From the NCBI GenBank assembly GCA_002725995.1, contig PBRQ01000022.1:17736-81735 (forward strand): DNA of 64,000 nucleotides, given 5' to 3'. This document shows, piece after piece, positions 19,040-25,767 of the stretch. The DNA is from Gammaproteobacteria bacterium (GTDB lineage Bacteria > Pseudomonadota > Gammaproteobacteria > Pseudomonadales > Azotimanducaceae). The notes under the pieces were generated by a model. The model searched no databases and was not told the origin of the DNA. It worked only from the letters and a program-made list of their open reading frames with translations. Position numbers and translations under genes: made by a program. The number at the start of each line of letters is the position of its first letter. Within the stretch, counting starts at the first letter, position 1.

Positions 19040-19161
19040 CTGCATAAGGAACATAAAATCCCGGGCCAAAGTACCCGAAAACTAAAATTACAAGTGATCA
19101 AATTCGGCGGTCGGGCTATGATACGGCCTGCTGCGTCACCGGTGTTTAGCCCAATATATCA

Positions 19162-20676
19162 ATGACTGAAAATGATACGAATGTCCACCAGGAATATGCT
19201 GCTGTAGATCTTGGTTCCAATAGCTTTCACATGGTGGTGTCTCGCCGCGATGGTTCAAATCTGATAGTCGTCGACCGCCTGCGGGAAATGGTGCGGCTCG
19301 GCTCTGGCTTTGATGAACAGAACAGGCTCAGTGAGATCGCATGTGAGCGTGCACTAGGGTGCCTGACACGGTTTGGTGAACGTCTCCGTGGTATGAATGC
19401 AGACTGTGTCCGCGTTGTCGGCACCAACAGCTTGAGGTTGGCCAAAAATGCTTTGCTATTCATTCGCCAGGCGGAGGAAGAACTCGGTTTTCCCGTCGAC
19501 GTTATTTCCGGTGTTGAAGAAGCACGGCTAATTTATCTTGGCGTATCTGAAACACTCCAGGAGGACCTTGGCCGGCGGCTGGTCATCGACATTGGTGGAG
19601 GCAGTACCGAGATGATCGTGGGTGACAGTGCCATGCCACTTTATCTTGAGAGTTTGTACATGGGCTGCGTCAGCACCAGTGAACTCTTCTTTGCAGACGG
19701 CAAAATAAGCAAATCCTGTATGGACAAAGCAATCATAGCCGCTTCCGTAATACTGGAGCCGCATATCGCCATATTTCAGAAGCTGAACTGGGAAGATATC
19801 ATTGCGACATCCGGTACGGCTCGCTCCATAGAGGAAGTTTCAAGAGAATCAGGCTGGACTGAAGGTGGAATCACACGAACATCAATTGAAAAGCTGGTAG
19901 ATGCAATTTTGCAGGCAGGCCATGTTGATGAACTGAAACTGGCGGGTCTCAGTGAGAGCAGGCGGTCGGTATTCCCGGGTGGTGTCGCTATACTGATGGC
20001 GATTTTCAAGTCCCTTTCTATTGATCATATGCGCGTTTCGGAAGGATCAATTCGGGAAGGTGTATTGGCGGACCTCATCGACCGAAGGCAAAGTCAGGAT
20101 ACCCGCGCTGAAACTGTTAAATCTATGATTTCACGACATCGAATTGATGAAGCGCAGGCCGATCGCGTTTGTGATACGGCGCTTCTTATATTTTCTCAGC
20201 TCAAGAAGGTCTGGAAGTTTAGCTCTCGAGACAAGGAGCTACTGTCGCGCGCAGCACTATTGCATGAGATTGGGTTGATGATTGCGCATGGTCAGTATCA
20301 CAAGCATGGAGCCTACGTGCTTGAGTACATGGAGCTTGCGGGATTCTCAAGGCAGGAACAGAGGGACCTGTCTCTACTGGTCAGATTGCATAGAAAGAAA
20401 TTTCACAATGAAATTCTATCTGGTCTGGATGAAGATCGGATCCTAGTACTATCCCGGTTGATATTTGTCCTTAGATTGGCCGTCGTGTTCAATCGTGGGC
20501 GTCGTCCGGAAGATCTGCCTAAAATCAAAATTTCAGCTGCTGACGCAGAGGTTTCTCTTAAGTTGGATAGTCAGTGGTTGGCGGATCACCCATTGACGCA
20601 CGCTGACCTGGAGCAGGAACAACACTACCTCCGTTCGAGTATTTTTTCTCTTAAGGTGAAGGAAATGGCTGCCTAG
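19162..20676 (+). CDS. ppx: Exopolyphosphatase / guanosine pentaphosphate phosphatase family
   Basis: Ppx/GppA phosphatase, 504 residues, which removes terminal phosphates from polyphosphate (or pppGpp). Seen: the first phosphate loop AAVDLGSNSFHMVV (residues 13-26), the catalytic Glu region VISGVEEARLIYLGV, the second loop VIDIGGGSTEMIVG, and FPGGVAILMAIF. The C-terminal third is the HD-like helical domain (LLSRAALLHEIGLMIAHGQY, HKHGAYVLEYME), as in full-length E. coli Ppx (513). No clear ribosome site before the ATG. It opens the polyphosphate island and is flanked on both sides by short tandem repeats. Confidence 0.93.
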   Translation: MTENDTNVHQEYAAVDLGSNSFHMVVSRRDGSNLIVVDRLREMVRLGSGFDEQNRLSEIACERALGCLTRFGERLRGMNADCVRVVGTNSLRLAKNALLFIRQAEEELGFPVDVISGVEEARLIYLGVSETLQEDLGRRLVIDIGGGSTEMIVGDSAMPLYLESLYMGCVSTSELFFADGKISKSCMDKAIIAASVILEPHIAIFQKLNWEDIIATSGTARSIEEVSRESGWTEGGITRTSIEKLVDAILQAGHVDELKLAGLSESRRSVFPGGVAILMAIFKSLSIDHMRVSEGSIREGVLADLIDRRQSQDTRAETVKSMISRHRIDEAQADRVCDTALLIFSQLKKVWKFSSRDKELLSRAALLHEIGLMIAHGQYHKHGAYVLEYMELAGFSRQEQRDLSLLVRLHRKKFHNEILSGLDEDRILVLSRLIFVLRLAVVFNRGRRPEDLPKIKISAADAEVSLKLDSQWLADHPLTHADLEQEQHYLRSSIFSLKVKEMAA

Positions 20677-20747
20677 TTTTCGACAGGAATTCACCAGGGC
20701 AAACTCAGCATTGGTGAAGGAGCCTAACCGGCTGTTTGTGGCGGTGT

Positions 20748-20819
20748 TTGAGTAAGCGCTCGGGCAAGCGTCTGGATAAGCCGCTTGGATAAGCTTTTGG
20801 GTATGCTTTTAGGTAAGAG
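20748..20819 (+). repeat. Six degenerate 12-base tandem repeats
   Basis: Six units of 12 bases with a consensus like TTGGATAAGCKN, downstream of ppx. Read in one frame the first three would code L-S-K-R, S-G-K-R, L-D-K-P and then stops appear, so it resembles a coding repeat that has escaped from a reading frame. No gene was recognised in 20677-20856. Confidence 0.6.
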
Positions 20820-20856
20820 CAGCAGTGCGTAATGCAGCCCTGGTTACCGTTACTTC

Positions 20857-21117
20857 TTACTCTTCTTGTTTTTTACCCTTCTTTTCGGCGGCTTTGGTGG
20901 TAGTTTTTCTTGCCGGCTTTGCTTTCCTGGATGCAGCGAGTAATTCGGCAGCTGCCTTAATAGTGCTTGCGGCGCGTGCTTCACCGAAGTCAGGGGTGGC
21001 AGACAATTTTTCGATCGAGGTGTTTGCCAGGCTGGCAACGGTCCTGAAACCAGCCTCGGCTAGTACCTTGACTGTTGCGGGGCCCAGGCCTCGAACATCA
21101 GAAATGGCTGGATTCAT
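20857..21117 (-). CDS. Helix-hairpin-helix protein with Lys/Ala-rich tail
   Basis: An 86-residue protein. Residues ~5-60 form a helix-hairpin-helix domain (DVRGLGPATVKVLAEAGFRT then ASLANTSIEKLSATPDFGEA), the kind that binds DNA backbone without sequence preference. Residues 62-86 are a basic tail of Lys, Ala, Pro and Thr (KAKPARKTTTKAAEKKGK), like the H1-like tails of AlgP and PhaF. A DNA-binding, nucleoid-associated role is therefore likely. It lies on the same strand as and downstream of parA, 160 bases away. A link to polyphosphate granules is only an inference from position. Confidence 0.8.
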   Translation of the reverse strand: MNPAISDVRGLGPATVKVLAEAGFRTVASLANTSIEKLSATPDFGEARAASTIKAAAELLAASRKAKPARKTTTKAAEKKGKKQEE

Positions 21118-21281
21118 CTTTTAGACTCCTTTCCAAAATGAACATCTCCATATGTCCAACGTGATTATCGCATTCGGCTAATCAATTGGGAATCGCTCGC
21201 AAGTATTTGTAGCCATTTATTGATTCAGAGCAAGTATGGCGGGGGTGCTTCGGATTTATCGTACCGAACTGGCAGTAAGGT

Positions 21282-22034
21282 CTACTTCAATTGAGAAGTG
21301 TACGACTTGACGTCATTCCACAGGGCCTCGTAGCATCTTGCAGCACGTGCATTTGGCGCAAATTCAACCAGGGGAGCCCGGTGGGCCCCCATCTGTTCCA
21401 CTTTACTGTCGTAAGGGATGGCAGTGGGCATGAGGTTTTTAAGGTACTCAGCCGGGCTATCCATCATGGTGCGATGCATTTTCTTGCGGCGATCTGTCAT
21501 GCAGAAGAATGGCAAGAGCTTGGTTGTATCAAGGTCATGTTTATTGAAAAACTGTAGGATTTGTGTATAGGTTCGCAATGACAGAGTGGTTGGTATGGTC
21601 GGTACCAGTATCGCCGTGGTTGCATCGAAGATGTTTTCAGAGACCAGGGATATGCTTGGTGGGCAATCCAGAAACACATACTCGTATTCGTTTTTGAATT
21701 GTCTGAGCAGTTTGTACAGTTGATGGGAGGGTTTCTTTGTTCCTTCCAGAAAAATATCCATGTTCCGGTAGGAGAAATCTGCTGGCAGGAGGTCAAGCAG
21801 TTCAAAATCAGTTCCGCGAATTGATCTTTCCAGGTTACGCTTGCCCTGTATGAGCTTTTTGCCACCACCCTTGATCTTGGGCTTGATACGAAAGTAGTAA
21901 CTTGCAGCTCCCTGGGGGTCGAGATCCCAGATTAACGTCGGAGCACCTTCCCGAGCTGCCAGCCTGGCGAGGTTGACTGCGGTAGCCGTCTTGCCAACAC
22001 CGCCCTTGATGTTATATGTCGCTATTACTTTCAT
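21282..22034 (-). CDS. ParA-family ATPase coupled to the CHAD gene
   Basis: A 250-residue ParA/MinD-type ATPase. The deviant Walker A IKGGVGKTATAVNLA (residues 9-23) holds the signature lysine; Walker A' is LIWDLDPQGAASYYF; Walker B is YEYVFLDCPPSISL; a basic stretch KPKIKGGGKKLIQGKR follows. ParA proteins dimerise with ATP, bind DNA and move or space cargo. The ATG at 22034 is chosen over a GTG at 22058 because it forms an exact ATGA overlap with the CHAD-gene stop, and the family starts MKVIATYNIKGG. No parB lies nearby, so this is not an ordinary chromosome-partition pair. The coupling to a CHAD protein points to polyphosphate-granule positioning (inference). Confidence 0.92.
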   Translation of the reverse strand: MKVIATYNIKGGVGKTATAVNLARLAAREGAPTLIWDLDPQGAASYYFRIKPKIKGGGKKLIQGKRNLERSIRGTDFELLDLLPADFSYRNMDIFLEGTKKPSHQLYKLLRQFKNEYEYVFLDCPPSISLVSENIFDATTAILVPTIPTTLSLRTYTQILQFFNKHDLDTTKLLPFFCMTDRRKKMHRTMMDSPAEYLKNLMPTAIPYDSKVEQMGAHRAPLVEFAPNARAARCYEALWNDVKSYTSQLK

Positions 22035-23605
22035 TGGAGGGTTTTCTGGCTTTCCCACGTACTGGCAAAGAGCTCGCGAAAGAGCTTCCGGTTTTCCTTT
22101 GCAGCAAAGGTGTTGAACTGTACCGCAAACTCACTTCGGGTCTGTCGCAGCTTTGCCTGCAGTCCTTCGATCAGCATGGACATTGCCAACAGCGTCTCGC
22201 CGGTGCCATTTTCCTGCGTCTGCATTTGGCTTCTGATTTCATTGATGGATGTAATTTGCACATCGTAATCCTGATGGTCGCCGAGGTTGGTTTGCAGTGT
22301 TTTCAGCATACGGGTGAGTTGTTCGATATACTTTTCCGGGAATAAGCTTCTGAAGAACTCCATCAAGTAGCGCAGCTTCTTGCAGTCCTTTCGTAAATCA
22401 TGAAGCACCTCTGCCGGTGTACTCTGTGTTATTAACCCGCCATCTCTGAGGATGCCCTTGTAGATTCGCCAGATTCGTTTTCTGGCAACACTAATGGTTG
22501 GTTGTGTCGCATTTCTCAGGGTCGATCGTACCTTGACCGGCTCATCAAGAAAAGCTGACCAGCTCTTGAGTATCCTGCGGTACCGCTGTGAATTCATCGC
22601 CTTGACCAGGGCATTGTGCTCAATCGCCTGCTGTTTGATGAGAAAATCTCGCATGGGATCAATATGTGGCTGCATGCCGACGGGCAGATTGTTGCGGTAG
22701 TCATCAAAATTCAGTAAATAGACGTCCAGGTCGCGACCAGGGCTGGTAATTTGTCCCAGCCATGCGAATTCCCGCTTGTAGCGGTCCAGGGTCTGCTTCG
22801 GGAATACAGCCTTGACTTGAGAGAGTGCTGATCGTGTACGGCGAATTGCCACCCGGAAATCGTGCAGAAATTCCGTGTCGGTCCCTGATCGTGTGCCATC
22901 CTCGTTCGTCAGCATGATGTCGAGCAGGCGTCGCAGAATAATCTTCATTGTTCTGTCCGCTCGCATCTCAGGGTCGAGCGTCAGCTGTAATTTTGTTGAA
23001 TAGTCACCGGGGGAGGCGTCAATGAGGTTGAGTGCGGTAATCATCAGATCATCTTGCATCGGTGTAAGACCATGTTGCTCAAGGAATCTTGCTACTTCTA
23101 TACTGGGCTTTGCGTATCCTCTGACAGGAACAATTGTCGTTCTGTTGTCGAGTTCCTGGGAACGGGCTCCCCGCTGGCGCTGCAGGTTATTTTCCTGGAG
23201 TATGATCTGTGAGACGATTTTCTCATCCTTGTTGAGGAGGTGCATTACATGGATTCTTGACCGAACCTTGACCTTAGGGGTGAGTTCGCGCATTTCAAGA
23301 ACCGGCGTCAGGAGGTCCCGAAATGGTCCCTTTGGTAGGTCCCAGGCAAATTTGGGCATTTCACGAAGCTTCATTCGAGGGCAGTAGTTTTCTCCCTTCA
23401 GGGTTTTCCACACCAGAATATGTTCTTTTCCGTCCCTGGTGTCCTCAAGGAGTGATTCCTTATGATAAAGACGCCAGTCAAAACTGTCGTAGTGGGTCCT
23501 GAAAACGGTGCGTGGGGGTTCGAGGCGGACTAAAAAATTTTCCTGTACTGACGACTTTAGTTGTTCAATATCCTGACTGCCTTGGACAATGAATTCGATA
23601 CGCAT
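22031..23605 (-). CDS. CHAD-domain protein with degenerate CYTH-like N-terminal domain
   Basis: A ~524-residue protein. The C-terminal half (about 230-510) is a CHAD domain: helical, with conserved histidines and basic residues (FLHDFRVAIRRTRSALSQV, then VLHDLRKDCKKLRYLMEFF, LGDHQDYDVQ), known to bind polyphosphate and to target granules. The N-terminal part begins MRIEFIVQ and has a strand pattern like CYTH/triphosphate-tunnel proteins, but the E-x-E-x-K motif is lost, so hydrolysis is doubtful. ATG at 23605 is preferred; a TTG at 23626 is the alternative. Its stop overlaps the parA start (ATGA). Confidence 0.9.
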   Translation of the reverse strand: MRIEFIVQGSQDIEQLKSSVQENFLVRLEPPRTVFRTHYDSFDWRLYHKESLLEDTRDGKEHILVWKTLKGENYCPRMKLREMPKFAWDLPKGPFRDLLTPVLEMRELTPKVKVRSRIHVMHLLNKDEKIVSQIILQENNLQRQRGARSQELDNRTTIVPVRGYAKPSIEVARFLEQHGLTPMQDDLMITALNLIDASPGDYSTKLQLTLDPEMRADRTMKIILRRLLDIMLTNEDGTRSGTDTEFLHDFRVAIRRTRSALSQVKAVFPKQTLDRYKREFAWLGQITSPGRDLDVYLLNFDDYRNNLPVGMQPHIDPMRDFLIKQQAIEHNALVKAMNSQRYRRILKSWSAFLDEPVKVRSTLRNATQPTISVARKRIWRIYKGILRDGGLITQSTPAEVLHDLRKDCKKLRYLMEFFRSLFPEKYIEQLTRMLKTLQTNLGDHQDYDVQITSINEIRSQMQTQENGTGETLLAMSMLIEGLQAKLRQTRSEFAVQFNTFAAKENRKLFRELFASTWESQKTLQ

Positions 23606-23865
23606 CTGCTGGTTCTGGCCTGTCAATGAGAAAATGTGGCTGCGGTATCAGAGTTAAACACCACTGAACTTACCACACAAGGAGGAATGTGATGGGCCCT
23701 TCAATAATGATATATTTAGGCCAGTGATGGCAATATGTTCATGTAGACGATGCTGCTTGATTTGAACGGTCAAGGTTGCGAAAAGTCATGCAGACACTAA
23801 ATACAGAACGATCCGTCTGCCAATTACATCAACGATAGCTAGCCTGAAAGGATTCGAAGGTTAAT

Positions 23866-24312
23866 ATGAGCAAGAAACATGAACTCATGTTGCTACGCTA
23901 TGGCAAGGCTAACGGTGGTGCCGGTGACTATCACAGAATTCTAACGGATCGCGGTATTCGTGACGTCTAGCATATCGGTGAATGGCTTGAGCAGCAGGAT
24001 ATGATCCCCGACCTCATTGTTGCATCACCGGCGGAATGTGCCGCGGGTACTGCAAAAAAGGTCAGCAAGGTCATGGGAATGGCGGAGGGGGAGATACGCC
24101 ATGATGATCGTATTTATGCTACTAATCTTGGCACCCTGCTTGAAGTTGTCGCTGCCCTGCCTGAGACCGATAACCGAATTCTACTGATAGGGCATAATCC
24201 TGGCCTGGAGCAGTTGCTCGCCTGGTTATCGAGCAAAGGATCTAGCCTGCCAGATGAGGATAAGCGCTTAGCTCCGGCTACTCTCGCGATAGTGAAAATA
24301 GCAGACGCCTAG
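23866..24312 (+). pseudogene. SixA-like phosphohistidine phosphatase, interrupted and lacking catalytic His
   Basis: A SixA-family reading frame of 148 codons with a good start (GAAGG seven bases before ATG) but an in-frame TAG at codon 35 (23968-23970). On both sides the sequence matches SixA: MLLRYGKANGGAGDYHRILT, then WLEQQDMIPDLIVASPAECAAGTA and LLIGHNPGLEQLLAWL. The catalytic RHG is RYG and the SPxxRAxxTA arginine is gone, so even read-through would give an inactive phosphatase; the late histidine (IGHNPGLE) is kept. Placed between the CHAD operon and the Nudix gene. Probably decayed; a binding role is possible. Confidence 0.8.
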
Positions 24313-24339
24313 AACAATCTCACGAAGGGGTGAGGAAAA

Positions 24340-24828
24340 TTGAAATCTCTCATCCGGCCTGACACCTTGCCCAGGAAATTTCCTTACCTTGGAGCAGGTG
24401 GAAAAGAATGGCGCCTCCAGCCAGCATACTACTATACCCAGTCGGCGGTGATTCCCTACCGAATACATGAAGGCCAATTGGAAGTGCTGATTATTTCGTC
24501 CAGAAACGGTAGCCACCTGATCGTGCCAAAAGGTATCAAGGAGCCAGAACTTTCCCTGCAGGATTTTGCTGCAAAGGAGGCGTTGGAGGAAGCCGGCGTA
24601 GTAGGAGAAGTTGCCGAGGAAGCGCTGGGCAGTTATGTGTACGAGAAGTGGGATTCGGACTGCAGTGTGACAGTTTACCCGATGAAAGTGACGCGCCTTG
24701 TGCCTGAAGAGGAGTGGGAAGAGCGTCATCGTGGACGTCAATGGATGAGCCCGAATAAGGCCGTTAAGCAACTTAAACAGAAGGAACTGGGTAAGCTGGT
24801 AAACGTACTTGCTACCCAGTACGCATGA
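24340..24828 (+). CDS. Nudix hydrolase, diphosphoinositol-polyphosphate-phosphohydrolase-like
   Basis: A 162-residue Nudix protein that should split a pyrophosphate bond in a nucleoside- or polyphosphate-type substrate. The Nudix box is at residues 65-87: GIKEPELSLQDFAAKEALEEAGV, fitting G-x5-E-x7-(R/K)-E-x-x-E-E-x-G. The layout (AVIPYRIHEGQLEVLIISSR, then LIVPKG, and later VTRLVPEEEWEERHRGRQWM) resembles the DIPP group, which acts on diadenosine polyphosphates, inositol pyrophosphates and polyphosphate. Start TTG at 24340 with a good GAGG. It follows the sixA remnant by 27 bases. Confidence 0.9.
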   Translation: MKSLIRPDTLPRKFPYLGAGGKEWRLQPAYYYTQSAVIPYRIHEGQLEVLIISSRNGSHLIVPKGIKEPELSLQDFAAKEALEEAGVVGEVAEEALGSYVYEKWDSDCSVTVYPMKVTRLVPEEEWEERHRGRQWMSPNKAVKQLKQKELGKLVNVLATQYA

Positions 24829-25053
24829 TCAAAGTGTCTGATTGACTGTGATGAGTACTGGAGTCATACGGTTTTCAGTCGAAAACAAGCAGGAATGGTT
24901 TCTGTTTCAGAAAACCTTCCGGAAGATAGGATATCTGGTGGAATTTGGTGTGGTCAGGATCCGGGAGAGAGTGGACTGTGAGAACAATATTTGCACTAGG
25001 GGTAAGTTCTTGCCAACATACTTGTTGGTACAATTTGCTGAGCCCTTGCCAGT

Positions 25054-25686
25054 ATGCGCTTAGTCTTAACCCGTCACTATAAAACGATTATCAATGCCTC
25101 AGAGCAGATACTTGGTTGGCATGATTCTCCTCGGGACAAAGGCTGGGAAGCTGATGTTGCTTTTGTGGCAGACCAGTTGAAGGAAAATCAGATTATATTT
25201 GATGCTGTCTATTCAAGTGATCTCAAACGCTCACGTGAAACAGCAAAATTTCATGCTAAACACCTTGGTATTGATGTTGTTCATAGCAATGCGGCGTTGA
25301 ATGAAGTCGATTATGGGAGGCTCTACAAGAAGAAAAAGAATTGGGTGGCGGAACATTATCCGCAGTACAAGACGGACCCGGAATTTGTCTATCCAGACGG
25401 AGAGAGTTTCAGCCAGATGCAGCGACGCAGTGTCAAATACATTTCCAAGCTGGCAAAAAAATTCCCAATGCAGACCATCCTCATTGTAGTGCATGCCGGA
25501 GTGATACGGGGGTTGGTCAGCCATTTTCTAGAGCTGAACTATACTAAAAATCTCAAGCGAAAGATTTCTCATCGCTATGTCGGCGATATGCTGTTTATCA
25601 ATGAATCCTGTGTGCGCTATGACGAACTGGGCAAGCCATCCGGGTTTGTTCGTAGTGGTGGCATTGAAATCCCCTTTTCCTGCTAA
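25054..25686 (+). CDS. Histidine phosphatase (phosphoglycerate-mutase-like)
   Basis: A 210-residue member of the histidine phosphatase superfamily. The catalytic motif is LTRHYKTIIN (His 8), with Tyr in place of the usual Gly after His; the second arginine segment is YSSDLKRSRETAKF, the Glu region NEVDYGRL, and the second histidine VVHAGVIRGL. All four pocket residues remain, so it should be active. Substrate unknown; context suggests a phosphate ester or anhydride in polyphosphate metabolism. The region 24829-25053 before it holds no convincing gene. Confidence 0.88.
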   Translation: MRLVLTRHYKTIINASEQILGWHDSPRDKGWEADVAFVADQLKENQIIFDAVYSSDLKRSRETAKFHAKHLGIDVVHSNAALNEVDYGRLYKKKKNWVAEHYPQYKTDPEFVYPDGESFSQMQRRSVKYISKLAKKFPMQTILIVVHAGVIRGLVSHFLELNYTKNLKRKISHRYVGDMLFINESCVRYDELGKPSGFVRSGGIEIPFSC

Positions 25687-25767
25687 GATCCCTGGCAGCT
25701 AAATCTGCGTTCGAGAATAGCGAGTGACCGAATAGCCGGCACAACGTACCTTCTTGTATTTTCCAGG

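Noticed and set aside
21282-22034. Chromosome partition parA-parB locus
   Set aside because: No parB, gidA/gidB or oriC features are near; the coupled gene is CHAD.
9634-23970. Genome-wide amber recoding
   Set aside because: Many intact genes here end in TAG (rfbH, ppx, miaB, holA, cobT, folK), so TAG is an ordinary stop; read-through could at most be local.
24842-25063. Open frame of 73 codons between the Nudix and histidine phosphatase genes
   Set aside because: No similarity to any domain I know, no convincing ribosome site, and it overlaps the next gene; composition looks random.
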